A stretch of DNA of 64,000 nucleotides, taken from contig CAZHRW010000149.1 of NCBI GenBank assembly GCA_964535025.1, positions 1 through 64,000 of the forward strand, given 5' to 3'. A program made the position numbers and the translations under genes. The notes under the pieces were generated by a model. It was not told the DNA's origin, did no database searches, and saw only the letters and a list, made by a program, of their open reading frames with translations. Positions within the stretch are counted from its first letter, which is position 1. Each line of letters starts with the position of its first letter. Shown here piece by piece: positions 17,920-26,546 of the stretch. This DNA comes from JAAYZK01 sp964535025 (GTDB lineage: Bacteria; Planctomycetota; Phycisphaerae; SM23-33; FEN-1343).

Positions 17920-19035
17920 GTGCCCAGCACGCATTGGAGAAACGAGGTCGTCCGTCGAGCCCGCCGGATCGTCGTAAAGGTAGGCACCTCGGCGTTGACC
18001 GACGACCGCGGGCAACTGGACGTGCAGGTGGTGGCGGATCTGGCGGCCCAGTTGGCGACCGTCATGCGCGACGGGCTGGATGTCACGCTGGTCAGCAGCG
18101 GCGCCGTCGGCGCCGGCATGGGCGAGCTGGGACTGACCCGCCGGCCGAAGACGCTGCCGCTGCTTCAGGCGACCGCGGCGGTGGGCCAGGGGCAGTTGAT
18201 GCGGCAGTTCCACGACGCTTTCGTGCCGTTCGACGTGAAGGTGGCCCAGATTCTCGTCACCCGCGGCGACTTCGAGAACCGTGCGCGCTATCTCAACATC
18301 CGCAACACGATCGCCGCCCTCCAGGACCTCGGGGCCGTGCCGATCATCAACGAGAACGATTCGGTGGCGGTCGACGAGCTGCGCTTCGGCGACAACGACA
18401 TGATCGCGGCCCACGTGACGAACATGGTCCAGGCGGAGGTGCTGGTCCTGCTGACGGTGGTCGACGGGGTGCTGTCGGGCTCGCAGGTGCTCGACGTGAT
18501 CGAAGACGCCCGGGCCGACGCCGCCCGCCTGCCCACCGGCGCCATCAGCCGATTGGGCTCGGGGGGCATGGGCTCGAAGCTCCACGCGGCCCACATGGTG
18601 ACGGCGGCCGGGGAGGTGGCGATCATCGCCAACGCCCGCACGCCCAACGTCCTCGGCCGTCTGCTGGCGGGCGAGAAGCTCGGCACACTGTGCACGCCGG
18701 GCCCCAACAAGCTGTCGGCCCGCCGCCGGTGGATCGGCCAGGCCTCCCGGGCCGCCGGGCGAATCGTCATCGACGCCGGCGCCGTCGAGGCCCTCCGCCG
18801 CAAGGGCCGCAGCCTGCTGCCCACCGGCATTACCGCTGTGTCCGGCTCGTTTACCAAGGGCGACACCGTCGCGATCGTCGACGGACGCGGCAAGATCGTC
18901 GCGCGGGGGCTGAGCAACTACGACGTCGACCAGGTCGACCGGATCAAGGGCCTCAAGACCGGCCAGGTCGCCAGGGCCCTTGGTGACAAACCCTACGACG
19001 AGGTGGTCCATCGCAACAACATGATGATTCTCTGA
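17920..19035 (+). CDS. proB: Glutamate 5-kinase
   Basis: 371 residues from a GTG at 17920 with a strong GAGAGAGGAAG ribosome site; the frame is open further upstream but overlaps waaA. The amino-acid kinase domain has IVVKVGTSALTDD, LVSSGAVGAGMGELG, PIINENDSVAVDELRFGDND and GSGGMGSKLHAA. A C-terminal PUA domain follows (about 275-371). It phosphorylates glutamate in the first step of proline synthesis and is usually feedback-inhibited by proline. The partner proA is not in the window. Confidence 0.96.
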   Translation: MPSTHWRNEVVRRARRIVVKVGTSALTDDRGQLDVQVVADLAAQLATVMRDGLDVTLVSSGAVGAGMGELGLTRRPKTLPLLQATAAVGQGQLMRQFHDAFVPFDVKVAQILVTRGDFENRARYLNIRNTIAALQDLGAVPIINENDSVAVDELRFGDNDMIAAHVTNMVQAEVLVLLTVVDGVLSGSQVLDVIEDARADAARLPTGAISRLGSGGMGSKLHAAHMVTAAGEVAIIANARTPNVLGRLLAGEKLGTLCTPGPNKLSARRRWIGQASRAAGRIVIDAGAVEALRRKGRSLLPTGITAVSGSFTKGDTVAIVDGRGKIVARGLSNYDVDQVDRIKGLKTGQVARALGDKPYDEVVHRNNMMIL

Positions 19036-19137
19036 CCGGCAGGCTGTGGGCGGGGCCTGTCGTTCCCGGCCGGCTTTCATATCGTAAGCTACTTGACGAC
19101 AGCCGGCTGCGCGGGCGATCGTGGCGAATGTCCGGAC

Positions 19138-19167
19138 TTGACCTCACGGCGGTTTCGGCGGTATGAT
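19138..19167 (+). promoter_or_regulatory. Probable sigma-70 promoter of the FHA-GAF kinase gene
   Basis: TTGACC (19138-19143) and TATGAT (19162-19167) with an 18-base spacer, about 45 bases before the GTG start at 19213. Both hexamers match five of six consensus bases. It lies in the gap after proB. Confidence 0.5.
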
Positions 19168-19212
19168 GTAGCCCGGGTGATGACTTCTTAACACTGGCGC
19201 GTCGGAGCGGAC

Positions 19213-20874
19213 GTGGCAACGATTCACGTCATCCAGGGCCCCGACAAGGGGCGCACGCATGATCTGCCGGCGCGGGAGACGCGCGTCGGCCGAGAGGCCG
19301 AGGATCTGCAGTTGAACGATCCGACCGTCTCGCGGGAACACGTGCGCCTGTTCCCGCAGAACGGCGAGTGGATCATCGAGGATCTCGGCTCGGCCAACGG
19401 CACGTACGTCAACGGCGTGCGGCTGCGACGGACGCTGCCCCTGCGCCAGGGCGACCAGGTCCGCGTGGGCAGCACGCTGCTGGTCTTCGGCGGGTCGGGC
19501 CCGGCCCCCGTCACCGACGGGGCGCTCGACATCGACGAAGACGGCCGCCTCGTCGATTCAGCCATCATCACCTCCGTACCGGGCAACGCCGATTCGGTGA
19601 TCATGCCCACGCCCGAGGCCGGCGACCGCGCCATTGGCAACCTCCGCCACCTGTACAACCTGATCGGCACCATCAGCACCATCTTTGACGCCGAACTGCT
19701 GGCCAATCGCGTGCTCGACCACGTCTGTGAGCTGTTCCACCCCGATCGCGGCTTCGTGGTGCTCATCGCCCCGGACGGCAAACTCACCCCCATCGCCGTC
19801 CGCTACGAAGAGGGCGAGAAAACCGACGACACCGTGCCCATCTCGCGCACCATCGTCAACCACGTGGTGGAACACCAGGTGGGCGTGCTGTGCTCGAACG
19901 CCATGGTCGACAAACGCTTTACCAAGGGTCACTCCGTCCACGACTTCGGCATCCAGTCGGTGCTGTGCGTGCCCATCGTCGGGCGGGAGCGGATCCTCGG
20001 CGTGATCCACGTCGACTCGGCCGTCTCGAATCTGACTTACTCCACCGAACAGCTCCGCCTGCTGACGGCGATCGGCTACCAGACGGGCCTGGCATTGGAG
20101 AACGTGCAACTGTACGAGGCGTCGGTCACCTCCGAGCGGCTCGCCGCCGTCGGCGAGGCCGTCGCGTCGCTGAGCCATTCGATCAAGAACATCCTCCAGG
20201 CCCTCCAGGCCGGCGCCGACGTCGTCGACATGGCGGTCGATCACGGCCAACTCGACCAGGCCCGCGAAGCCTGGCCCATCGTCACCCGGAACCTCGAGCG
20301 GATCAATTCGCTGATCGTCAACATGCTCGCCTTCTCGAAGCAGCGCCAGCCGCTGCTGCAGTCGATCTCGATCAACCATGTGGTTACCGAGTGCGTCGAT
20401 CTGCTCACCGCACGGGCCGACGAGCGGCGCGTGGCGCTTTTGGCCGACCTGGGCGACGTTCCGCCCATCCCCGCCGACGTCGAAGGCCTGCACCAGGCGC
20501 TGGTCAACCTGGTGACCAACGCCCTCGACGTCGTCCCCGACGGCACCGGCGCCGTGACCATCCGCACCACCTTCGACACCATGGAGCGCCTGGCCCGCAT
20601 CGCCGTCGCCGACAACGGCCCGGGGATCGACGCGGCCACGCGGGCGCGGATCTTCGAGCCGTTCTTCTCCACCAAGGGTCAGAAGGGCACCGGGCTGGGT
20701 CTGGCGGTCACCCGCAAGGTCGTCGAGGAGCACGGTGGCCGCATCGAAGTCGACGCCGCTCCCGGTCGCGGCTCGATCTTCACCATCGTCCTGCCCAGTA
20801 CGCCCCCCGAATTTGCCGGCGCTCAGGACACCCAGGGCCCCGCCTGGCCCAAGCGTTACCACCCCAAGCGCTAG
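19213..20874 (+). CDS. FHA-GAF sensor histidine kinase
   Basis: 553 residues, starting at GTG 19213. An FHA domain (about 1-100; GREAEDLQLND, SREHVRL, LGSANGTYVNG) is followed by a linker and a GAF domain (about 135-300). An atypical dimerisation helix carries the likely phospho-His in SLSHSIKNILQALQ. The HATPase domain has the N box HQALVNLVTNALDVV and G boxes VADNGPGID and GTGLGLAV. There is no membrane helix, so it senses an internal signal. The FHA domain links it to Ser/Thr phosphorylation, a mix of one- and two-component signalling. No response regulator is nearby. Confidence 0.9.
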   Translation: MATIHVIQGPDKGRTHDLPARETRVGREAEDLQLNDPTVSREHVRLFPQNGEWIIEDLGSANGTYVNGVRLRRTLPLRQGDQVRVGSTLLVFGGSGPAPVTDGALDIDEDGRLVDSAIITSVPGNADSVIMPTPEAGDRAIGNLRHLYNLIGTISTIFDAELLANRVLDHVCELFHPDRGFVVLIAPDGKLTPIAVRYEEGEKTDDTVPISRTIVNHVVEHQVGVLCSNAMVDKRFTKGHSVHDFGIQSVLCVPIVGRERILGVIHVDSAVSNLTYSTEQLRLLTAIGYQTGLALENVQLYEASVTSERLAAVGEAVASLSHSIKNILQALQAGADVVDMAVDHGQLDQAREAWPIVTRNLERINSLIVNMLAFSKQRQPLLQSISINHVVTECVDLLTARADERRVALLADLGDVPPIPADVEGLHQALVNLVTNALDVVPDGTGAVTIRTTFDTMERLARIAVADNGPGIDAATRARIFEPFFSTKGQKGTGLGLAVTRKVVEEHGGRIEVDAAPGRGSIFTIVLPSTPPEFAGAQDTQGPAWPKRYHPKR

Positions 20875-20892
20875 GGCGGACGAGGTGCGGGC

Positions 20893-21507
20893 TTACCCGC
20901 CCGGCACCCAGTAGGCTTCGATGGTGTCGATTTCCAGCGAGAACGGGCCCTCGTGGGGCTCGCTGATCATGAGGCCGATGCCGGTGATCTCCCCGGCGGG
21001 AACCCGTTGCCAGGCAAGCCGCTCGCCGCGCCGGTAGGGGGCGAACTCGACGAAGGGCGCCAGCACCTTACGCCATTGGTCCGTCCTGGTGTCGAAAGCC
21101 GCCTGGTAGCGGGGTCCTTCGTCATCCGGCCCGGTCGTGACATAGAGGATGTACCGCCGGCCGTCGCCCCGCACACGCAGAACAAGCCCTTCGCAGCCCG
21201 CCAGGGCGCCGTCGGGCAGGGGCGCGCGGACGGAGGCGAAACCGCCCTGGTTGGCCAACGACACGGTCCCGGCAAACGCCGCGGTGCCGCCTTGGACATA
21301 CACCAGGCGGCTCTGGGATTCGCCGCCCATGACCGTATCGTCGGCCGATTGCCACGGCGCGACCTCCGCCGGGTCGTCGAAGTCGAACAATACCCTCCGC
21401 CGGACGCCGATCGTCTCGCTTTCAGCCGCCCGATCTGCACAGCCGATGATCGCCGTCAGGCCCAGGGCGAGCATCATCGCGACGGTCCTGCATGCACGTG
21501 GAGCCAT
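20893..21507 (-). CDS. CIA30-like lipoprotein
   Basis: 204 residues from ATG 21507 (GAGGGA nine bases upstream). A signal peptide ends in a lipobox-like TAIIGC, so it should be a lipoprotein. The body matches the CIA30/NDUFAF1 beta-sandwich family: FDFDDPAEVAPWQSADDTVMGG near the start of the mature part, then FAGTVSLANQGGFASVR and a C-terminal IGLMISEPHEGPFSLEIDTIEAY. Bacterial members have no proven role in complex I and resemble carbohydrate-binding modules. The stop of the upstream S41-like gene is 48 bases away on the same strand. Confidence 0.8.
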   Translation of the reverse strand: MAPRACRTVAMMLALGLTAIIGCADRAAESETIGVRRRVLFDFDDPAEVAPWQSADDTVMGGESQSRLVYVQGGTAAFAGTVSLANQGGFASVRAPLPDGALAGCEGLVLRVRGDGRRYILYVTTGPDDEGPRYQAAFDTRTDQWRKVLAPFVEFAPYRRGERLAWQRVPAGEITGIGLMISEPHEGPFSLEIDTIEAYWVPGG

Positions 21508-21554
21508 GATCTTATCCCTCCACTGCATTTTAGCGCGATTGCCGGACGACGGCC

Positions 21555-22508
21555 TCAACGGCCCAGCGCGCCGCAGGCCGCGTCAAGGTACGCCGCGTCG
21601 TCGGCATCGGGCGCCACGGCGACATCAGGTACGAGGCCGTCCGTGCCGGTGCGGCCGAGGGCGGGGAAATGGTAGTCGCCGACCTTCCGGACGACCATCC
21701 GCCCGGCGGTGTCGGGGGCCGGGCGGAGGATCTCCAGCGCCCCGGGCGTCGGCCGGCCGACCAGCGTCGCGCGCCCGGCGTTCCGCAGGGCGCCGGCCAG
21801 CAGTTCCGAGCCATCCCGCGTGCCACCATCGATCAGGACCGCCAGGGGCAGCGACGTCATCTCCGGACGCGACGCTCGCACGACGGCCGCCCGGCCATGC
21901 ATCCGCGAGCCCCACAGCGTCGCCGGCGGCGCCGTGAACAGCTCGGCCACCTCGCGGACGGTGGGGACCGGCCCGCCGACACTGTTGCGCAGGTCCAGGC
22001 ACAGGCCCGCCGCCCCCGCGCCGGTCAACTGCGCCACGGCGTCACGCACGGCCGTGGGGGTGTGGCGGCTGAAGCTCCTGATGCGGATCACGCCGATCCC
22101 GTCTGTCAGACGGCTGGACACGCCGCCGATGACCACGATCTCCCGCCGCAGCTTGAGCGTCCGTCGCGACCCGTCGGCCGCGATCGCCTCGACGGTCACT
22201 TCGCTGCCGGCCGGCCCGGCCAGCCGCCGGGCGATCTGCTCGGGCGGTTCGTCGGCCACGGAGGTCGCGTCCACGGCGGCGACGATCTCGCCGATCGCCA
22301 GGTCGGCCGCTTCGGCGGGGCTGCCACCGACGACCCAGTCGATCCGCCCACCCCGCGGATCGCGGCTCAGCACAAGGCCGACACCGGCAATCGGCGTATC
22401 GTCCGCCGAGGGTTTGACAAGGTCGGCCGTCCGGGATGTGCACGCCGACAGCAGGCCGGCGATCAACAGGCACGCGAGGACGAACGGGATTGGATGGGGT
22501 TCACGCAT
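21555..22508 (-). CDS. S41 (C-terminal processing) peptidase-like lipoprotein lacking the catalytic Lys
   Basis: 317 residues. The signal peptide ends in lipobox LLSAC (Cys23). A PDZ-like domain (about 40-120) precedes an S41 domain with GLCLDLRNSVGGP (about 168-180). The serine of the active site can be aligned to Ser234 in GTRDGSELLAGAL. In active tail-specific proteases a Lys follows the TFGK motif; here the segment is VGRPTPGALEI and the Lys position is Ala257. The protein may therefore be inactive, a binding protein, or use another base. It also lacks the long extra domains of Prc. A RBS-like AGGAACG lies upstream. Confidence 0.75.
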   Translation of the reverse strand: MREPHPIPFVLACLLIAGLLSACTSRTADLVKPSADDTPIAGVGLVLSRDPRGGRIDWVVGGSPAEAADLAIGEIVAAVDATSVADEPPEQIARRLAGPAGSEVTVEAIAADGSRRTLKLRREIVVIGGVSSRLTDGIGVIRIRSFSRHTPTAVRDAVAQLTGAGAAGLCLDLRNSVGGPVPTVREVAELFTAPPATLWGSRMHGRAAVVRASRPEMTSLPLAVLIDGGTRDGSELLAGALRNAGRATLVGRPTPGALEILRPAPDTAGRMVVRKVGDYHFPALGRTGTDGLVPDVAVAPDADDAAYLDAACGALGR

Positions 22509-22552
22509 GATCGTTCCTGCCTCTCTGGAGCAATCTCAGCATCGGTTCGATG

Positions 22553-23623
22553 TCATGGCCCACTGGCCTGGTCTCGTGCGGGCGAGAGCGTGGCCGCGTA
22601 GGCGCATCGCGGCTCGGCGGCGAGGTAGTCACCTGTGGCGGCGTAGGCCCGTGCGCGGCAGCCGCCGCAGACGGTTTTGTATTTGCAGGCGCCGCAGGCG
22701 CCTTTGAGGCGTCCAACGTCGCGGAGGTCGGCCAACAGGGGGCTGTCGCGCCAGATTCGCTCGATGCCGGCGCCGTCGGTGTCGAGGTGGCCGGCGGCGA
22801 CCGGCAGATAGCCGCAGGGGAAGATCTCGCCGGCGTGGCTGACGAAGATCACCGAGATCCCCGCCAGGCAGCCGCGCGTCTCGGTGTGCATGGCGCCCGG
22901 GCGGCCGTGCGCGGGCAGTGTCTCGCCGCGCTGGGCGAGGATGCGGAAGAAATGGGGGGCGCAGGTGGCCTTGAGTTGGAGGGGCCCGCCGCGACGGTCG
23001 CAGACCCAGTGGAGCATCGTTTCGTACTGGTCGGGGCTGATCTGGTGGCTGTCGGCGATCTCGACGCCGCACCCGACCGGGACGAGGGCGAACAGGTGCA
23101 GTGCGGTGGCGCCCAGGGATTGAGCGAGGGCGTACAGGGCGTCGAGCTGGTCGATGTTGTGAGCGGCGACGGTGCAGTTGATCTGCAGGTCGACGCCGGC
23201 GGCCCGGACCTGCTCACAGCCGTTCAGGGCCGCGCGAAAGCTGCCGGGCAGGCCCCGGAAGGCGTCGTGGGTGGCGGGGTCGGCGCCGTCAAGGCTGACG
23301 GCGGTGCGGCGGAAGCCGGCGTCGGCGATTCGCCGGGCGGTGGCGGCGTCGATAAGCGTGCCGTTGGTCGCCAGGGCGGTTGGCAGACCGAGCCGGCGGG
23401 CATGGGCGGCCATCGCCTCCCAGTCCGGACGGAGCAGCGGCTCGCCGCCGGAGAAGATGACGATTGGACGACCCATTCCCGCCAACTCGGCCAGGAGGGT
23501 CTTGACCTGCTCGCCGCTCAGGTCGTTCTCGTCGCGGCGGCCGGCGCGGCAGTGGCGGCAGTGGAGGTTACACCGTTGGGTGGTTTCCCAGAAGACCAGT
23601 CGCAGGGCGGGCGGGTCGGTCAT
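22553..23623 (-). CDS. ahbD: Radical SAM heme synthase AhbD (iron-coproporphyrin III decarboxylase)
   Basis: 356 residues. The radical SAM cluster cysteines are Cys18, Cys22 and Cys25 in TQRCNLHCRHC. IFSGGEPLLRPD and ATNGTLID follow as SAM-contact strands. A SPASM-like C-terminus has GCLAGISVIFVSHAGEIFPCG and a second cluster CGACKYKTVCGGC. These match AhbD/NirJ-type proteins of the siroheme-dependent heme pathway, where AhbD removes two carboxylates from Fe-coproporphyrin III. It lies seven bases after ahbC, so they form one operon. The early enzymes AhbA/B are not in the window. Confidence 0.85.
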   Translation of the reverse strand: MTDPPALRLVFWETTQRCNLHCRHCRAGRRDENDLSGEQVKTLLAELAGMGRPIVIFSGGEPLLRPDWEAMAAHARRLGLPTALATNGTLIDAATARRIADAGFRRTAVSLDGADPATHDAFRGLPGSFRAALNGCEQVRAAGVDLQINCTVAAHNIDQLDALYALAQSLGATALHLFALVPVGCGVEIADSHQISPDQYETMLHWVCDRRGGPLQLKATCAPHFFRILAQRGETLPAHGRPGAMHTETRGCLAGISVIFVSHAGEIFPCGYLPVAAGHLDTDGAGIERIWRDSPLLADLRDVGRLKGACGACKYKTVCGGCRARAYAATGDYLAAEPRCAYAATLSPARDQASGP

Positions 23624-23630
23624 GGCTCAC

Positions 23631-24794
23631 TCACTCGGCCGCCGTGTCGGGGCGGATCTCGTCGTCGGTCAGGTAGCAGGCGGGGTCGTCGGCCCAGCGA
23701 TCGCCGGTGGCGGCCTCGGCGCGGGCGCGGAAGTTGCCGTTGCACACCTCCAGCCAGCGGCACCGTCGACAGCGGCCGGTGAGGCGCGTTTTGCGGTTGC
23801 GCAGCTCCGCCAGCAGGGGGATCGACTCGTCGGTCCAGATGGCGCTGAAGGGGCGTTGGCGGATGTTGCCGAGCGTCTGCGTCCGCCAGAACGGGTCGGG
23901 ATGGACCGCCCCGTCCCAGCTCACGCAGGCGATCCGCTCGCCGGAGGCGTTGCCGCGGTTGAGTTGCAGCAGATGCATGGCGTGGCGGGCCTGGTCGGGA
24001 TCCTCCCGCGCGAGGCGCTGGACGAGATACGGGCCGTCGGCGTGGTTGTCGACGGTGAGCACCTCGATCCGCCGCCCGCGGGCGTGGAGGTCGCGGGTGC
24101 GGTCGATGATCGTATCGACGGCGCGGCGTGTGGCGGCGGCGTCGAGGGCGTCGTCCCTCAGGGCGGCGCCGCGGCCGGCGGCGACGAGGTGGTAGAAGCA
24201 GATTCGGGGCACTCCCTCGCGTTCGATGAGATCGAAGATGGCGGGCAGTTCGTCGACGTTGTGGCGCGTCATCGTCAGGCGGACGCCCACCTTGACGCCG
24301 GCGGCGCGGCAGTGGCGGATGCCTTCCAGGGCCGCGGCGAACGCGCCGCTCTGGCCGCGGAAGCGATCGTGCGTGTCTTCCAGGCCGTCCAGGCTCACGC
24401 CGACGTACCCGAGGGCGAGTCGGCGGAAGCGTTCGGCGAGGGTGGCCGTGATGAACGTTCCGTTCGTGGAGACCACCGCGCGGAGGCCGACGTGGCGTGC
24501 GTGGTCGATCAGGTCGAGCAGGTCGGCCCGCAGCAGCGGTTCGCCGCCGGAGAAGAGGACCACCGGCGCGCCCATGGCGGCCAGGTCGTCCAGGAGGGCC
24601 TTGGCCTCGTCGGTGGTCAACTCGTCGGGGGCGGCCGCGTCGGTCGATCCGCTGTAGCAGTGGGCGCATCGCAGGTTGCACCGGCGCGTGCAGTTGAACA
24701 CCACCACCGGCCGCGGCGGGCCGTCGAACCGCCGATAGCGCAGGCGGTCCGATGCCTCGGCGGTTCCGCAGCACAACCTGGATATCCCGACCAT
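23631..24794 (-). CDS. ahbC: Radical SAM 12,18-didecarboxysiroheme deacetylase AhbC
   Basis: 387 residues. The start MVGISRLCCGTAEASDRLRY is characteristic of AhbC. The radical SAM cluster is Cys39, Cys43 and Cys46 (TRRCNLRCAHC), with VLFSGGEPLLRAD and STNGTFIT after it. The C-terminal second-cluster region has CRRCRWLEVCNGN. AhbC removes two acetyl side chains to make Fe-coproporphyrin III, the substrate of the adjacent AhbD. Together they indicate heme production from siroheme instead of the protoporphyrin route, typical of anaerobes and microaerophiles. Assignment rests on the N-terminal signature and pairing. Confidence 0.88.
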   Translation of the reverse strand: MVGISRLCCGTAEASDRLRYRRFDGPPRPVVVFNCTRRCNLRCAHCYSGSTDAAAPDELTTDEAKALLDDLAAMGAPVVLFSGGEPLLRADLLDLIDHARHVGLRAVVSTNGTFITATLAERFRRLALGYVGVSLDGLEDTHDRFRGQSGAFAAALEGIRHCRAAGVKVGVRLTMTRHNVDELPAIFDLIEREGVPRICFYHLVAAGRGAALRDDALDAAATRRAVDTIIDRTRDLHARGRRIEVLTVDNHADGPYLVQRLAREDPDQARHAMHLLQLNRGNASGERIACVSWDGAVHPDPFWRTQTLGNIRQRPFSAIWTDESIPLLAELRNRKTRLTGRCRRCRWLEVCNGNFRARAEAATGDRWADDPACYLTDDEIRPDTAAE

Positions 24795-25018
24795 TGCTTC
24801 TCCTGTGGAGTGTCCGGCCCATCATACGAGGCCGGGGGCCCTCCGGGCAAGCGGGGGCGAAGGGCGCGGGTTCCTTCGACAATCGTTACTCTTGTTCGGT
24901 ATTCACTGGTCGCCGTGCTTTCTCCCCTTCTCAGAATCTGCAACTCGCCCTAGAATGGACAGTAGGAGCATGAGTTGGCCGATTTCGGCCCGGCGTCACG
25001 GATGCCGCCGCCGTGGGT

Positions 25019-25432
25019 ATGTGCGGCGTGAAGATCCGTTTGTGGTACATCTTCTGGGTAATCGCTTCATTTCTGCTGAGCGGCTGCGCCGGCGAACCGC
25101 GTGTGCTGCTCGTGTACAACCCCGACACGCTGCTGCACTTCGATGCCGAGCGCGAGCCGGCGGCGCTGTTCGGTCCCGAGGACCTGGCCGCCGCGAACAT
25201 CTACGGCCGCGACGAGATCGCCGGCGTGAGCCTCAATCGCCGCGCCGTCGTCGAAACCTCCGTCGGCTACCTGGATTACGGCCGTCTCATCCACACCCAC
25301 CTGTTCTACGTCGACCGCCAGGCCGGCCACTACCACCCCCGCACCTTCGGGCGCTTCGGCGGCGGGCCGAACATCCACCGCCACGTCCGCCGGACGTTCA
25401 TCTACAGCAGTCACGGGGCGGGCGTGCAGTAG
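25019..25432 (+). CDS. Small hypothetical lipoprotein
   Basis: 137 residues from ATG 25019; a GTG at 25013 is possible and no strong ribosome site is visible. A hydrophobic signal ends in the lipobox FLLSGC at about residues 16-21. The mature part is about 115 residues, His- and Tyr-rich near the end (IHTHLFYVDRQAGHYHPRTFGRFGGG). I do not recognise a family. It converges with, and overlaps by 22 bases, the membrane protein gene on the other strand. Confidence 0.55.
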   Translation: MCGVKIRLWYIFWVIASFLLSGCAGEPRVLLVYNPDTLLHFDAEREPAALFGPEDLAAANIYGRDEIAGVSLNRRAVVETSVGYLDYGRLIHTHLFYVDRQAGHYHPRTFGRFGGGPNIHRHVRRTFIYSSHGAGVQ

Positions 25433-26364
25433 ACCCCGTCCACTCCTGGGAGGTGGAGGTGTTTGTCGACGACGCGCGCGCCGGCCGTCCAGGTGGCCTG
25501 GGCGAGCATGGCGCTGTCGCGGAGGCGGCGGCGGGTGCGGAGCATCACGGAGATGCAGCCGAGGCTGAAGACCAGGGGCCACAGATTGACCACGATCCGG
25601 ATGATATCGAAGACGATACCCGGGCGGTAGGGCCCATGCCATGTGATGGTCCAAGCAGCCGCAAGGATGAACGGCGCCGCGAGGATGCCTCCGAAGACGA
25701 TGGCGATATCGCGTGCCAGGCGGCGGTCGGGGATGCGGACCATCAGCCCGCGGAGGAATAGCAGGAGGGCCAGCAGACCGACCCAGGTCATGAACAGGAG
25801 AGCCCATGCATACCAGACGGTGTCGTAAGAGGCTCTCCGGTGCGTCATGCCCAGCGTGTCGATCAGCAGGTGCAGGAAGCCCAGTGTCAGGACAACCAGG
25901 AGGGCCACGCGGGCGATCCGCCTGGCCGCGAGCGGGTGTTCGCGGCGAACAGGGCGTGGCTCGCGCGTGGTGAGCAGCCAGGTGCCGAGGATCGCCGTGA
26001 GGTTCGTCGCCACGAGGCCGCCCAGGAATGCGGCAAAGGGCTCGCCGCCGAGGAAGGCAATGACGATGCCGAGGGTCATCATGGCGATCACGCAGAGCGC
26101 CCCGAAGCCGAAGATCACCGTCAGGCCCATCGTCAGCGTGCGGAGATACGTCGGCGGCGCGAACCGAAGCAGCCGCGGGTCGAGGCTCCTGGCGACGGAC
26201 GTGCCGCACTCCGGGCAGCGGCCGTCGGGCATCAGGCCGCGAAGGTTGTAATCGCATTCGACGCAGGGCAGGTCGAGGGGCAGTTCGTCGCTCTCGCCCG
26301 GCGCAGAGCCGGCGGCGCCCTGCGGCGCAGACAACGGCGCGGTGGATGGGGCGTTCTCGCTCAT
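25411..26364 (-). CDS. Zinc-ribbon membrane protein, planctomycete type
   Basis: 317 residues. A disordered N-terminus (about 30 residues) leads to CVECDYNLRGLMPDGRCPECG (about 34-54), a two-CxxC zinc ribbon often seen at the start of planctomycete membrane proteins. Six or so membrane helices follow, the first two at about 75-100 and 105-130. No enzymatic motif is recognised. It stands alone on the minus strand. It is probably an integral membrane protein of unknown role. Confidence 0.7.
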   Translation of the reverse strand: MSENAPSTAPLSAPQGAAGSAPGESDELPLDLPCVECDYNLRGLMPDGRCPECGTSVARSLDPRLLRFAPPTYLRTLTMGLTVIFGFGALCVIAMMTLGIVIAFLGGEPFAAFLGGLVATNLTAILGTWLLTTREPRPVRREHPLAARRIARVALLVVLTLGFLHLLIDTLGMTHRRASYDTVWYAWALLFMTWVGLLALLLFLRGLMVRIPDRRLARDIAIVFGGILAAPFILAAAWTITWHGPYRPGIVFDIIRIVVNLWPLVFSLGCISVMLRTRRRLRDSAMLAQATWTAGARVVDKHLHLPGVDGVYCTPAP

Positions 26365-26475
26365 GCGGTACCTGCGAGCATAGCCGATCGCCCCCGGCGT
26401 TCAAGGGGAAGCGTCGCCGGCCGCGGGATGGTCTTCGACCGTTGGCGTATCTTCAGCCCCCAGCCCGCCGTTACC

Positions 26476-26504
26476 TTGCCTTGTGACGATGCCGGCGGCA
26501 TAAT
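26476..26504 (+). promoter_or_regulatory. Probable promoter of the MltA-like gene
   Basis: TTGCCT (26476-26481) and CATAAT (26499-26504) with a 17-base spacer, ending 42 bases before the ATG at 26547. It sits in the 182-base gap between two divergent genes. Confidence 0.45.
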
Positions 26505-26546
26505 CGGTCTCACAGCGGATGGCGTGAACCGAGAAGGAGTACACGG

